DNA of 64,000 bases. Source: Steromphala cineraria (lineage: Eukaryota > Mollusca > Gastropoda > Trochida > Trochidae). The DNA lies in assembly GCA_916613615.1 (NCBI GenBank), contig OU744731.1, positions 13,956,726 to 14,020,725 of the forward strand, in the 5' to 3' direction. The position numbers and the translations under genes are program-made. The notes beneath the pieces were generated by a model. It was not told where the DNA came from. It saw only the letters and a list, made by a program, of their open reading frames with translations, and did no database searches. This document shows, one piece after another, positions 1 through 16,000 of this stretch; positions within the stretch are counted from its first letter, which is position 1; every line of letters starts with the position of its first letter.

Positions 1-1800
1 CAGTGTGCAGTACTTACCATAATATATCAATTAGATATATCTGATAATACCATCAAGTCCCTCTCTCTCCAGTCCCTCTTCAGGATGTGGATGTGAGTGT
101 TAGTGTGCAGTACTTACCATAATATATCATTTAGATACATCTGATAATACCATCAAGTATGTCCCTCCCCAGTCCCTCTTCAGGATGTGGATGTGATTGT
201 CAGTATGCAGTACTTACCATGATATATCATTTAGATATATCTGATAATACCATCAAGTATCTCTCTCACCAGTCCCTCTTCAGGGTGTGGATGTGAGTGT
301 CAGTGTGCAGTACTTACCATAATATATCATTTAGATATATCTGATAATACCATCAAGTATCTCTCTCCCCAGTCCCTCTTCAGGGTGTGGATGTGAGTGT
401 CAGTGTGCAGTACTTACCATTATATATCATTTAGATATATCTGATAATACCATCAAGTATCTCTCTCCCCAGTACCTCTTCAGGGTGTGGATGTGAGTGT
501 CAGTATGCAGTACTTACCATAATATATCAATTAGATATATCTGATAATACCATCAAGTATCTCTCTCCCCAGTCCCTCTTCAGGATGTGGATGTGAGTGT
601 CAATATGCAGTACTTACCATAATATATCAATTAGATATATCTGATAATACCATCAACTATCTCTCTCCCCAGTCCCTCTTCAGGGTGTGGATGTGAGTGT
701 CAGTGTGCAGTACTTACCATAATATATCATTTAGATATATCTGATAATACCATCAAGTATCTCCCTCCCCAGTCCCTCTTTAGGATGTGGATGTGAGTGT
801 CAGTGTGCAGTACTTACCATAATATATCATTTAGATATATCTGATAATACCATCAAGTATCTCTCTCCCCAGTCCCTCTTCAGGGTGTGGATGTGAGTGT
901 CAGTGTGCAGTACTTACCATAATATATCATTTAGATATATCTGATAATACCATCAAGTATCTCTCTCCCCAGTCCCTCTTCAGGGTGTGGATGTGAGTGT
1001 CAGTGTGCAGTACTTACCATTATATATCATTTAGATATATCTGATAATACCATCAAGTATCTCTCTCCCCAGTCCCTCTTCAGGGTGTGGATGTGAGTGT
1101 CAGTGTGCAGTACTTACCATTATATATCATTTAGATATATCTGATAATACCATCAAGTATCTCTCTCCCCAGTCCCTCTTCAGGGTGTGGATGTGAGTGT
1201 CAGTATGCAGTACTTACCATAATATATCAACTAGATATATCTGATAATACCATCAAGTATCTCTCTCCCCAGTCCCTCTTCAGGGTGTGGATGTGAGTGT
1301 CAGTATGCAGTACTTACCATAATATATCAATTAGATATATCTGATAATACCATCAACTATCTCTCTCCCCAGTACCTCTTCAGGGTGTGGATGTGAGTGT
1401 CAGTGTGCAGTACTTACCATAATATATCATTTAGATATATCTGATAATACCATCAAGTATCTCCCTCCCCAGTCCCTCTTCAGGATGTGGATGTGAGTGT
1501 CAGTGTGCAGTACTTACCATAATATATCAATTAGATACATCTGATAATACCATCAAGTCCCTCTCTCTCCAGTCCCTCTTCAGGATGTGGATGTGAGTGT
1601 TAGTGTGCAGTACTTACCATAATATATCATTTAGATACATCTGATAATACCATCAAGTATCTCCCTCCCAAGTCCCTCTTCAAGATGTGGATGTGAGTGT
1701 CAGTATGCAGTACTTACCATAATATATCAATTAGATATATCTGATAATACCATCAAGTATCTCCCTCCCCAGTCCCTCTTCAGGATGTGGATGTGAGTGT

Positions 1801-3900
1801 CAGTGTGCAGTACTTACCATAATATAACAATTAGATACATCTGATAATACCATCAAGTATCTCCCTCCCCATTCCCTCTTAAGGATGTGGATGTGAGTGT
1901 TAGTATGCAGTACTTACCATAATATATCATTTAGATACATCTGATAATACCATCAAGTATCTCCCTCCCCAGTCCCTCTTCAGGATGTGGATTTGAGTGT
2001 CAGTATGCAGTACTTACCATAATATATCATTTAGATATATCTGATAATACCATCAAGTATCTCCCTCCCCAGTCCCTCTTCAGGGTGTGGATGTGAGTGT
2101 TTGTGTGCAGTACTTACCATAATATATTATTTACATATATCTGATAATACCATCAAGTATCTCTCTCCCCAGTCCCTCTTCAGGATGTGGATGTGAGTGT
2201 CAGTATGCAGTACTTACCATAATATATCATTTAGATATATCTGATAATACCATCAAGTATCTCCCTCCCCAGTCCCTCCTTAGGATGTGGATGTGAGTGT
2301 CAGTATGCAGTACTTACCATAATATATCAATTAGATATATCTGATAATACCATCAAGTATCTCTCTCCCCAGTCCCTCTTCAGGGTGTGGATGTGAGTGT
2401 CAGTGTGTAGTACTTACCATAATATATCATTTAGATATATCTGATAATACCATCAAGTATCTCCCTCCCCAGTCCCTCTTCAGGGTGTGGATGTGAGTGT
2501 CAGTATGCAGTACTTACCATAATATATCATTTAGATATATCTGATAATACCATCAAGTATCTCTCTCCCCAGTCCCTCTTCAGGATGTGGATATGAGTGT
2601 CAGTATGCAGTACTTACCATAATATATCATTTAGATATATCTGATAATACCATCAAGTATCTCCCTCCCCAGTCCCTCCTTAGGATGTGGATGTGAGTGT
2701 CAGTATGCAGTACTTACCATAATATATCAATTAGATATATCTGATAATACCATCAAGTATCTCTCTCCCCAGTCCCTCTTCAGGGTGTGGATGTGAGTGT
2801 CAGTGTGTAGTACTTACCATAATATATCATTTAGATATATCTGATAATACCATCAAGTATCTCCCTCCCCAGTCCCTCTTCAGGATGTGGATGTGAGTGT
2901 CAATGTGCAGTACTTACCATAATATATCAATTAGATATATCTGATAATACCATCAAGTATCTCCCTCCCCAGTCCCTCTTCAGGATGTGGATGTGAGTGT
3001 CAGTGTGCAGTACTTACCATAATATAACAATTAGATACATCTGATAATACCATCAAGTATCTCCCTCCCCAGTCCCTCTTCAGGGTGTGGATGTGAGTGT
3101 CAGTGTGTAGTACTTACCATAATATATCATTTAGATATATCTGATAATACCATCAAGTATCTCCCTCCCCAGTCCCTCTTCAGGATGTGGATGTGAGTGT
3201 CAATGTGCAGTACTTACCATAATATATCAATTAGATATATCTGATAATACCATCAAGTATCTCCCTCCCCAGTCCCTCTTCAGGATGTGGATGTGAGTGT
3301 CAGTGTGCAGTACTTACCATAATATAACAATTAGATACATCTGATAATACCATCAAGTATCTCCCTCCCCAGTCCCTCTTAAGAATGTGGATGTGAGTGT
3401 CAGTATGCAGTACTTACCATAATATATCATTTAGATACATCTGATAATACCATCAAGTATCTCCCTCCCCAGTCCCTCTTCAGGATGTGGATGTGAGTGT
3501 CAGTATGCAGTACTTACCATAATATATCATTTAGATATATCTGATAATACCATCAAGTATCTCTCTCCCCAGTCCCTCTTCAGGGTGTGGATGTGAGTGT
3601 TTGTGTGCAGTACTTACCATAATATATCATTTAGATATATCTGATAATACCATCAAGTATCTCCCTCCCCAGTCCCTCTTCAGTATGTGGATGTGAGTGT
3701 CAGTATGCAGTACTTACCATAATATATCATTTAGATATATCTGATAATACCATCAAGTATCTCCCTCCCCAGTCCCTCCTTAGGATGTGGATGTGAGTGT
3801 CAGTATGCAGTACTTACCATAATATATCAATTAGATACATCTGATAATACCATCAAGTATCTCTCTCCCCAGTCCCTCATCAGGGTGTGGATGTGAGTGT
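1801..3900 (+). repeat. Higher-order repeats of 300, 400 and 1500 bp in the distal array
   Basis: Marker variants recur at fixed multiples of the unit. The variant AATATAACAA occurs at 1821, 3021 and 3321. TTGTGTGCAG occurs at 2101 and 3601, and TAGGATGTGG at 2281, 2681 and 3781. TAGTACTTACC after CAGTGTG occurs at 2401, 2801 and 3101. These give local duplications of three, four and fifteen units, so blocks of several units were copied together after the units had diverged. Confidence 0.75.
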
Positions 3901-5100
3901 TAGTGTGCAGTACTTACCATAATATATCATTTAGATATATCTGATAATACCATCAAGTATCTCTCTCCCCAGTCCCTCTTCAGGGTGTAGATGTGAGTGT
4001 CAGTGAGCAGTACTTACCATAATATATCATTTAGATATATCTGATAATACCATCAAGTATCTCCCTCCCCAGTCCCTCTTCAGGATGTGGATGTGAGTGT
4101 CAGTGTGCAGTACTTACCATAATATATCATTTAGATACATCTGATAATACCATCAAGTCTCTCCCTCCCCAGTCCCTCTTCAGGATGTGGATGTGAGTGT
4201 CAGTGTGCAGTACTTACCATAATATATCATTTAGATATATCTGATAATACCATCAAGTATCTCCCTCCCTAGTCCCTCTTCAGGATGTGGATGTGAGTGT
4301 CAGTGTGCAGTACTTACCATAATATATCATTTAGATACATCTGATAATACCATCAAGTATCTCCCTCCCCAGTCCCTCTTCAGGATGTGGATGTGAGTGT
4401 CAGTATGCAGTACTTACCATAATATATCATTTAGAGATATCTGATAATACCATCAAGTATCTCCCTCCCCAGTCCCTCTTCAGGATGTGGATGTGAGTGT
4501 TAGTGTGCAGTACTTACCATAATATATCATGTAGATACATCTGATAATACCATCAAGTATCTCCCTCCCCAGTCCCTCTTCAGGGTGTGGATGTGAGTGT
4601 CAATGTGCAGTACTTACCATAATATATCAATTAGATACATCTGATAATACTATCAAGTATCTCCCTCCCAAGTCCCTCTTCAGGATGTGGATGTGAGTGT
4701 CAGTGTGCAGTACTTACCATAATATATCATTTAGATACATCTGATAATACCATCAAGTATCTCCTTCCCCAGTCCCTCTTCAGGATGTGGATGTGAGTGT
4801 CAGTGTGTAGTACTTACCATAATATATCAATTAGATACATCTGATAATACCATCAAGTATCTCCCTCTCCAGTCCCTCTTCAGGATGTGGATGTGAGTGT
4901 CAGTGTGCAGTACTTACCATAATATATCATTTAGATACATCTGATAATACCATCAAGTATCTCTCTCCCCAGTCCCTCTTCAGGGTGTGGATGTGAGTGT
5001 CAATGTGCAGTACTTACCATAATATATCAATTAGATACATCTGATAATACCATCAAGTATCTCCCTCCCCAGTCCCTCTTCAGGATGTGGATGTGAGTGT

Positions 5101-8100
5101 CAGTGTGCAGTACTTACCATAATATATCATTTAGATACATCTGATAATACCATCAAGTATCTCTCTCCCCAGTCCCTCTTCAGGGTGTGGATGTGAGTGT
5201 CAATGTGCAGTACTTACCATAATATATCAATTAGATACATCTGATAATACCATCAAGTATCTCCCTCCCCAGTCCCTCTTCAGGGTGTGGATGTGAGTGT
5301 CAGTGTGCAGTACTTACCATAATATATCATTTAGATATATCTGATAATACCATCAAGTATCTCCCTCCCCAGTCCCTCTTCAGGATGTGGATGTGAGTGT
5401 CAGTGTGCAGTACTTACCATAATATATCATTTAGATACATCTGATAATACCATCAAGTATCTCCCTCCCCAGTCCCTCTTCAGGATGTGGATGTGAGTGT
5501 CAGTATGCAGTACTTACCATAATATATCATTTAGATATATCTGATAATACCATCAAGTATCTCCCTCCCCAGTCCCTCTTCAGGATGTGGATGTGAGTGT
5601 CAGTATGCAGTACTTACCATAATATATCATTTAGATATATCTGATAATACCATCAAGTATCTCCCTCCCCAGTCCCTCTTCAGGATGTGGATGTGAGTGT
5701 CAGTATGCAGTACTTACCATAATATATCAATTAGATACATCTGATAATACCATCAAGTATCTCCCTCCCTAGTCCCTCTTCAGGGTGTGGATGTGAGTGT
5801 CAGTGTGCAGTACTTACCATAATATATCATTTAGATACATCTGATAATACCATCAAGTATCTCTCTCCCCAGTCCCTCTTCAGGGTGTGGATGTGAGTGT
5901 CAATGTGCAGTACTTACCATAATATATCAATTAGATACATCTGATAATACCATCAAGTATCTCCCTCCCCAGTCCCTCTTCAGGGTGTGGATGTGAGTGT
6001 TTGTGTGCATTACTTACCATAATATATCATTTAGATATATCTGATAATACCATCAAGTATCTCCCTCCCCAGTCCCTCTTCAGGATGTGGATGTTAGTGT
6101 CAGTGTGCAGTACTTACCATAATATATCATTTAGATATATCTGATAATACCATCAAGTATCTCCCTCCCTAGTCCCTCTTCAGGGTGTGGATGTGAGTGT
6201 CAGTGTGCAGTACTTACCATAATATATCATTTAGATATATCTGATAATACCATCAAGTATCTCCCTCCCCAGTCCCTCTTCAAGATGTGGATGTGAGTGT
6301 CAGTGTGCAGTACTTACCATAATATATCATTTAGATATATCTGATAATACCATCAAGTATCTCCCTCCCCAGTCCCTCTTCAGGATGTGGATGTGAGTGT
6401 CAGTGTGCAGTACTTACCATAATATATCATTTAGATACATCTGATAATACCATCAAGTATCTCCCTCCCCAGTCCCTCTTCAGGATGTGGATGTGAGTGT
6501 CAGTATGCAGTACTTACCATAATATATCATTTAGATATATCTGATAATACCATCAAGTATCTCCCTCCCCAGTCCCTCTTCAGGATGTGGATGTGAGTGT
6601 TAGTGTGCAGTACTTACCATAATATATCATGTAGATACATCTGATAATACCATCAAGTATCTCCCTCCCCAGTCCCTCTTCAGGGTGTGGATGTGAGTGT
6701 CAATGTGCAGTACTTACCATAATATATCAATTAGATATATCTGATAATACCATCAAGTATCTCCCTCCCCAGTCCCTTTACAGGATGTGGATGTGAGTGT
6801 TAGTGTGCAGTACTTACCATAATATATCATGTAGATACATCTGATAATACCATCAAGTATCTCCCTCCCCAGTCCCTCTTCAGGGTGTGGATGTGAGTGT
6901 CAATGTGCAGTACTTACCATAATATATCATTTAGATACATCTGATAATACCATCAAGTATCTCCCTCCCTAGTCCCTCTTCAGGGTGTGGATGTGAGTGT
7001 TAGTGTGCAGTACTTACCATAATATATCATTTAGATACATCTGATAATACCATCAAGTATCTCTCTCCCCAGTCCCTCTTCAGGGTGTGGATGTGAGTGT
7101 CAATGTGCAGTACTTACCATAATATATCAATTAGATACATCTGATAATACCATCAAGTATCTCCTTCCCCAGTCCCTCTTCAGGATGTGGATGTGAGTGT
7201 CAGTGTGCAGTACTTACCATAATATATCATTTAGATACATCTGATAATACCATCAAGTATCTCTCTCCCCAGTCCCTCTTCAGGGTGTGGATGTGAGTGT
7301 CAATGTGCAGTACTTACCATAATATATCAATTAGATACATCTGATAATACCATCAAGTATCTCCCTCCCCAGTCCCTCTTCAGGGTGTGGATGTGAGTGT
7401 CAGTGTGCAGTACTTACCATAATATATCATTTAGATATATCTGATAATACCATCAAGTATCTCCCTCCCCAGTCCCTCTTCAGGATGTGGATGTGAGTGT
7501 CAGTGTGCAGTACTTACCATAATATATCATTTAGATACATCTGATAATACCATCAAGTATCTCCCTCCCCAGTCCCTCTTCAGGATGTGGATGTGAGTGT
7601 CAGTATGCAGTACTTACCATAATATATCATTTAGATATATCTGATAATACCATCAAGTATCTCCCTCCCCAGTCCCTCTTCAGGATGTGGATGTGAGTGT
7701 CAGTATGCAGTACTTACCATAATATATCATTTAGATATATCTGATAATACCATCAAGTATCTCCCTCCCCAGTCCCTCTTCAGGATGTGGATGTGAGTGT
7801 CAGTATGCAGTACTTACCATAATATATCAATTAGATACATCTGATAATACCATCAAGTATCTCCCTCCCTAGCCCCTCTTCAGGGTGTGGATGTGAGTGT
7901 CAGTGTGCAGTACTTACCATAATATATCATTTAGATATATCTGATAATACCATCAAGTATCTCCCTCCCTAGTCCCTCTTCAGGGTGTGGATGTGAGTGT
8001 CAGTGTGCAGTACTTACCATAATATATCATTTAGATATATCTGATAATACCATCAAGTATCTCCCTCCCCAGTCCCTCTTCAAGATGTGGATGTGAGTGT

Positions 8101-8800
8101 CAGTGTGCAGTACTTACCATAATATATCATTTAGATATATCTGATAATACCATCAAGTATCTCCCTCCCCAGTCCCTCTTCAGGATGTGGATGTGAGTGT
8201 CAGTGTGCAGTACTTACCATAATATATCATTTAGATACATCTGATAATACCATCAAGTATCTCCCTCCCCAGTCCCTCTTCAGGATGTGGATGTGAGTGT
8301 CAGTATGCAGTACTTACCATAATATATCATTTAGATATATCTGATAATACCATCAAGTATCTCCCTCCCCAGTCCCTCTTCAGGATGTGGATGTGAGTGT
8401 TAGTGTGCAGTACTTACCATAATATATCATGTAGATACATCTGATAATACCATCAAGTATCTCCCTCCCCAGTCCCTCTTCAGGGTGTGGATGTGAGTGT
8501 CAATGTGCAGTACTTACCATAATATATCAATTAGATACATCTGATAATACCATCAAGTATCTCCCTCCCTAGTCCCTCTTCAGGGTGTGGATGTGAGTGT
8601 TAGTGTGCAGTACTTACCATAATATATCATTTAGATACATCTGATAATACCATCAAGTATCTCCTTCCCCAGTCCCTCTTCAGGATGTGGATGTGAGTGT
8701 CAGTGTGTAGTACTTACCATAATATATCAATTAGATACATCTGATAATACCATCAAGTATCTCCCTCCCCAGTCCCTCTTCAGGATGTGGATGTGAGTGT
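5101..8800 (+). repeat. ~2.1-kb higher-order repeat pair
   Basis: Units from 5101 onward reappear from 7201 onward in the same order. The TATGCAG/CAATTAGATACAT/CCCTAGTCCC variant at 5701 recurs at 7801 (offset 2100). The GTAGATACAT variant at 4531 recurs at 6631 (offset 2100) and again at 8431 (offset 1800), so about three units were gained or lost inside one copy. A further copy of parts of this block appears near 14000-15300, for example GTAGATACAT at 14831. Confidence 0.7.
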
Positions 8801-9600
8801 CAGTGTGCAGTACTTACCATAATATATCATTTAGATACATCTGATAATACCATCAAGTATCTCTCTCCCCAGTCCCTCTTCAGGGTGTGGATGTGAGTGT
8901 CAATGTGCAGTACTTACCATAATATATCAATTAGATACATCTGATAATACCATCAAGTATCTCCCTCCCTAGTCCCTCTTCAGGGTGTGGATGTGAGTGT
9001 CAGTGTGCATTACTTACCATAATATATCATTTAGATATATCTGATAATACCATCAAGTATCTCCCTCCCCAGTCCCTCTTCAGGATGTGGATGTGAGTGT
9101 CAATGTGCAGTACTTACCATAATATATCATCTAGATATATCTGATAATACCATCAAGTTTCTCCCTCCCCAGTCCCTCTTCAGGATGTGGATGTGAGTGT
9201 CAGTGTGCAGTACTTACCATAATATATCAATTAGATATATCTGATAATACCATCAAGTATCTCCCTCCCCAGTCCCTCTTCAGGATGTGGATGTGAGTGT
9301 CAGCATGCAGTACTTACCATACTATATCATTTAGATACATCTGATAATACCATCAAGTATCTCCCTCCCCAGTCCCTCTTAAGAATGTGGATGTGAGTGT
9401 CAGTGTGCAGTACTTACCATAATATATCATTTAGATACATCTGATAATACCATCAAGTATCTCCCTCCCCAGTCCCTCTTCAGGATGTGGATGTGAGTGT
9501 CAGTGTGCAGTACTTACCATAATATATCATTTAGATATATCTGATAATACCATCAAGTCCCTCTCTCCCCAGTCCCTCTTCAGGATGTGGATGTGAGTGT

Positions 9601-12600
9601 CAGTGTGCAGTACTTACCATAATATAACAATTAGATACATCTGATAATACCATCAAGTATCTCCCTCCCCAGTCCCTCTTAAGAATGTGGATGTGAATGT
9701 CAGTATGCAGTACTTACCATAATATATCATTTAGATACATCTGATAATACCATCAAGTATCTCCCTCCCCAGTCCCTCTTCAGGATGTGGATGTGAGTGT
9801 CAGTATGCAGTACTTACCATAATATATCATTTAGATATATCTGATAATACCATCAAGTATCTCCCTCCCCAGTCCCTCTTCAGGGTGTGGATGTGAGTGT
9901 TAGTGTGCAGTACTTACCATAATATATCATTTAGATATATCTGATAATACCATCAAGTATCTCTCTCCCCAGTCCCTCTTCAGGGTGTGGATGTGAGTGT
10001 CAGTATGCAGTACTTACCATAATATATCATTTAGATACATCTGATAATACCATCAAGTATCTCCCTCCCCAGTCCCTCTTCAGGGTATGGATGTGAGTGT
10101 CAGTGTGCAGTACTTACCATAATATATCAATTAGATATATCTGATAATACCATCAAGTATCTCTCTCCCCCGTCCCTCTTCAGGGTGTGGATGTGAGTGT
10201 CAATGTGCAGTACTTACCATAATATATCAATTAGATACATCTGATAATACCATCAAGTCTCTCCCTCCCCAGTCCCTCTTCAGGGTGTGGATGTGAGTGT
10301 TAGTGTGCAGTACTTACCATAATATATAATTTAGATATATCTGATAATACCATCAAGTATCTCTCTCTCCAGTCCCTCTTCAGGATGTGGATGTGAGTGT
10401 CAGTGTGCAGTACTTACCATAATATATCATTTAGATACATCTGATAATACCATCAAGTATCTCCCTCCCCAGTCCCTCTTCAGGATGTGGATGTGAGTGT
10501 CAGTGTGCAGTACTTACCATAATATATCATTTAGATACATCTAATAATACCATCAAGTATCTCCCTCCCCAGTCCCTCTTCAGGATGTGGATGTGAGTGT
10601 CAGTGTGCAGTACTTACCATAATATATCAATTAGATATATCTGATAATACCATCAAGTATCTCCCTCCCAAATCCCTCTTCAGGATGTGGATGTGAGTGT
10701 CAGTATGCAGTACTTACCATAATATATCATTTAGATACATCTGATAATACCATCAAGTATCTCCCTCCCCAGTCCCTCTTCAGGGTGTGGATGTGAGTGT
10801 CAATGTGCAGTACTTACCATAATATATCAATTAGATATATCTAATAATACCATCAAGTATCTCCCTCCCCAGTCCATCTTCAGGATGTGGATGTGAGTGT
10901 CAGTGTGCAGTACTTACCATAATATATCATTTAGATACATCTGATAATACCATCAAGTATCTCCCTCCCAAATCCCTCTTCAGGATGTGGATGTGAGTGT
11001 CAGTATGCAGTACTTACCATAATATATCATTTAGATATATCTGATAATACCATCAAGTATCTCTCTCCCCAGTCCCTCTTCAGGGTGTGGATGTGAGTGT
11101 TTTTGTGCAGTACTTACCATAATATATCATTTAGATATATCTGATAATACCATTAAGTATTTCTCTCCCCAGTCCCTCTTCAGGGTGTGGATGTGAGTGT
11201 CAGTGTGCATTACTTACCATAATATATCATTTAGATATATCTGATAATACCATCAAGTATCTCCCTCCCCAGTCCCTCTTCAGGATGTGGATGTGAGTGT
11301 CAATGTGCAGTACTTACCATAATATATCATTTAGATATATCTGATAATACCATCAAGTATCTCTCTCCCCAGTCCCTCTTCAGGATGTGGATGTGAGTGT
11401 CAGTGTGCAGTACTTACCATAATATAACAATTAGATACATCTGATAATACCATCAAGTATCTCCCTCCCCAGTCCCTCTTAAGAATGTGGATGTGAATGT
11501 CAGTATGCAGTACTTACCATAATATATCATTTAGATACATCTGATAATACCATCAAGTATCTCCCTCCCCAGTCCCTCTTCAGGATGTGGATGTGAGTGT
11601 CAGTATGCAGTACTTACCATAATATATCATTTAGATATATCTGATAATACCATCAAGTATCTCCCTCCCCAGTCCCTCTTCAGGGTGTGGATGTGAGTGT
11701 TTGTGTGCAGTACTTACCATAATATATCATTTAGATATATCTGATAATACCATCAAGTATCTCTCTCCCCAGTCCCTCTTCAGGGTGTGGATGTGAGTGT
11801 CAGTATGCAGTACTTACCATAATATATCATTTAGATACATCTGATAATACCATCAAGTATCTCCCTCCCCAGTCCCTCTTCAGGGTATGGATGTGAGTGT
11901 CAGTGTGCAGTACTTACCATAATATATCATTTAGATATATCTGATAATACCATCAAGTATCTCCCTCCCCAGTCCCTCTTCAGGGTGTGGATGTGAGTGT
12001 CAATGTGCAGTACTTACCATAATATATCAATTAGATACATCTGATAATACCATCAAGTCTCTCCCTCCCCAGTCCCTCTTCAGGGTGTGGATGTGAGTGT
12101 TAGTGTGCAGTACTTACCATAATATATAATTTAGATATATCTGATAATACCATCAAGTATCTCTCTCTCCAGTCCCTCTTCAGGATGTGGATGTGAGTGT
12201 CAGTGTGCAGTACTTACCATAATATATCATTTAGATACATCTGATAATACCATCAAGTATCTCCCTCCCCAGTCCCTCTTCAGGATGTGGATGTGAGTGT
12301 CAGTGTGCAGTACTTACCATAATATATCATTTAGATACATCTGATAATACCATCAAGTATCTCCCTCCCCAGTCCCTCTTCAGGATGTGGATGTGAGTGT
12401 CAGTGTGCAGTACTTACCATAATATATCAATTAGATATATCTGATAATACCATCAAGTATCTCCCTCCCAAATCCCTCTTCAGGATGTGGATGTGAGTGT
12501 CAGTATGCAGTACTTACCATAATATATCATTTAGATACATCTGATAATACCATCAAGTATCTCCCTCCCCAGTCCCTCTTCAGGGTGTGGATGTGAGTGT

Positions 12601-13200
12601 CAATGTGCAGTACTTACCATAATATATCAATTAGATATATCTAATAATACCATCAAGTATCTCCCTCCCCAGTCCATCTTCAGGATGTGGATGTGAGTGT
12701 CAGTGTGCAGTACTTACCATAATATATCAATTAGATATATCTGATAATACCATCAAGTATCTCCCTCCCAAATCCCTCTTCAGGATGTGGATGTGAGTGT
12801 CAGTATGCAGTACTTACCATAATATATCATTTAGATATATCTGATAATACCATCAAGTATCTCTCTCCCCAGTCCCTCTTCAGGGTGTGGATGTGAGTGT
12901 TTTTGTGCAGTACTTACCATAATATATCATTTAGATATATCTGATAATACCATTAAGTATTTCTCTCCCCAGTCCCTCTTCAGGGTGTGGATGTGAGTGT
13001 CAGTGTGCATTACTTACCATAATATATCATTTAGATATATCTGATAATACCATCAAGTATCTCCCTCCCCAGTCCCTCTTCAGGATGTGGATGTGAGTGT
13101 CAATGTGCAGTACTTACCATAATATATCATTTAGATATATCTGATAATACCATCAAGTATCTCCCTCCCCAGTCCCTCTTCAGGATGTGGATGTGAGTGT
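9601..13200 (+). repeat. 1.8-kb (18-unit) higher-order repeat, two tandem copies
   Basis: 9601-11400 and 11401-13200 match unit for unit. Shared diagnostic variants are AATATAACAA with AAGAATGTGG and ATGTGAATGT at 9601/11401, CAGGGTATGG at 10081/11881, AATATATAAT with CTCTCTCTCC at 10321/12121, AGTCCATCTT at about 10870/12670, and TTTTGTGCAG with CATTAAGTAT at 11101/12901. A few units differ, such as TAGTGTG versus TTGTGTG at 9901/11701. The low divergence points to a recent 1.8-kb duplication. Confidence 0.85.
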
Positions 13201-16000
13201 CAGTGTGCAGTACTTACCATAATATATCAATTAGATATATCTGATAATACCATCAAGTATCTCCCTCCCCAGTCCCTCTTCAGGATGTGGATGTGAGTGT
13301 CAGCATGCAGTACTTACCATACTATATCATTTAGATACATCTGATAATACCATCAAGTATCTCCCTCCCCAGTCCCTCTTAAGAATGTGGATGTGAGTGT
13401 CAGTGTGCAGTACTTACCATAATATATCATTTAGATACATCTGATAATACCATCAAGTATCTCCCTCCCCAGTCCCTCTTCAGGATGTGGATGTGAGTGT
13501 CAGTGTGCAGTACTTACCATAATATATCATTTAGATATATCTGATAATACCATCAAGTCCCTCTCTCCCCAGTCCCTCTTCAGGATGTGGATGTGAGTGT
13601 CAGTGTGCAGTACTTACCATAATATAACAATTAGATACATCTGATAATACCATCAAGTATCTCCCTCCCCAGTCCCTCTTAAGAATGTGGATGTGAGTGT
13701 CAGTATGCAGTACTTACCATAATATATCATTTAGATACATCTGATAATACCATCAAGTATCTCCCTCCCCAGTCCCTCTTCAGGATGTGGATGTGAGTGT
13801 CAGTATGCAGTACTTACCATAATATATCATTTAGATATATCTGATAATACCATCAAGTGTCTCCCTCCCCAGTCCCTCTTCAGGGTGTGGATGTGAGTGT
13901 TTGTGTGCAGTACTTACCATAATATATCATTTAGATATATCTGATAATACCATCAAGTATCTCCCTCCCCAGTCCCTCTTCAGGATGTGGATGTGAGTGT
14001 CAGTATGCAGTACTTACCATAATATATCAATTAGATACATCTGATAATACCATCAAGTATCTCCCTCCCTAGTCCCTCTTCAGGGTGTGGATGTGAGTGT
14101 CAGTGTGCAGTACTTACCATAATATATCATTTAGATACATCTGATAATACCATCAAGTATCTCTCTCCCCAGTCCCTCTTCAGGGTGTGGATGTGAGTGT
14201 CAATGTGCAGTACTTACCATAATATATCAATTAGATACATCTGATAATACCATCAAGTATCTCCCTCCCTAGTCCCTCTTCAGGGTGTGGATGTGAGTGT
14301 CAGTGTGCAGTACTTACCATAATATATCATTTAGATATATCTGATAATACCATCAAGTATCTCCCTCCCCAGTCCCTCTTCAAGATGTGGATGTGAGTGT
14401 CAGTGTGCAGTACTTACCATAATATATCATTTAGATATATCTGATAATACCATCAAGTATCTCCCTCCCCAGTCCCTCTTCAGGGTGTGGATGTGAGTGT
14501 CAATGTGCAGTACTTACCATAATATATCAATTAGATATATCTAATAATACCATCAAGTATCTCCCTCCCCAGTCCCTCTTCAGGATGTGGATGTGAGTGT
14601 CAGTGTGCAGTACTTACCATAATATATCATTTAGATACATCTGATAATACCATCAAGTATCTCCCTCCCCAGTCCCTCTTCAGGATGTGGATGTGAGTGT
14701 CAGTATGCAGTACTTACCATAATATATCATTTAGATATATCTGATAATACCATCAAGTATCTCCCTCCCCAGTCCCTCTTCAGGATGTGGATGTGAGTGT
14801 TAGTGTGCAGTACTTACCATAATATATCATGTAGATACATCTGATAATACCATCAAGTATCTCCCTCCCCAGTCCCTCTTCAGGGTGTGGATGTGAGTGT
14901 CAATGTGCAGTACTTACCATAATATATCAATTAGATACATCTGATAATACCATCAAGTATCTCCCTCCCTAGTCCCTCTTCAGGGTGTGGATGTGAGTGT
15001 CAGTGTGCAGTACTTACCATAATATATCATTTAGATACATCTGATAATACCATCAAGTATCTCTCTCCCCAGTCCCTCTTCAGGATGTGGATGTGAGTGT
15101 CAGTGTGTAGTACTTACCATAATATATCAATTAGATACATCTGATAATACCATCAAGTATCTCCCTCCCCAGTCCCTCTTCAGGATGTGGATGTGAGTGT
15201 CAGTGTGCAGTACTTACCATAATATATCATTTAGATACATCTGATAATACCATCAAGTATCTCTCTCCCCAGTCCCTCTTCAGGGTGTGGATGTGAGTGT
15301 CAATGTGCAGTACTTACCATAATATATCAATTAGATACATCTGATAATACCATCAAGTATCTCCTTCCCTAGTCCCTCTTCAGGGTGTGGATGTGAGTGT
15401 CAGTGTGCATTACTTACCATAATATATCATTTAGATATATCTGATAATACCATCAAGTATCTCCCTCCCCAGTCCCTCTTCAGGATGTGGATGTGAGTGT
15501 CAATGTGCAGTACTTACCATAATATATCATTTAGATATATCTGATAATACCATCAAGTATCTCCCTCCCCAGTCCCTCTTCAGGATGTGGATGTGAGTGT
15601 CAGTGTGCAGTACTTACCATAATATATCAATTAGATATATCTGATAATACCATCAAGTATCTCCCTCCCCAGTCCCTCTTCAGGATGTGGATGTGAGTGT
15701 CAGCATGCAGTACTTACCATACTATATCATTTAGATACATCTGATAATACCATCAAGTATCTCCCTCCCCAGTCCCTCTTAAGAATGTGGATGTGAGTGT
15801 CAGTGTGCAGTACTTACCATAATATATCATTTAGATACATCTGATAATACCATCAAGTATCTCCCTCCCCAGTCCCTCTTCAGGATGTGGATGTGAGTGT
15901 CAGTGTGCAGTACTTACCATAATATATCATTTAGATATATCTGATAATACCATCAAGTCCCTCTCTCCCCAGTCCCTCTTCAGGATGTGGATGTGAGTGT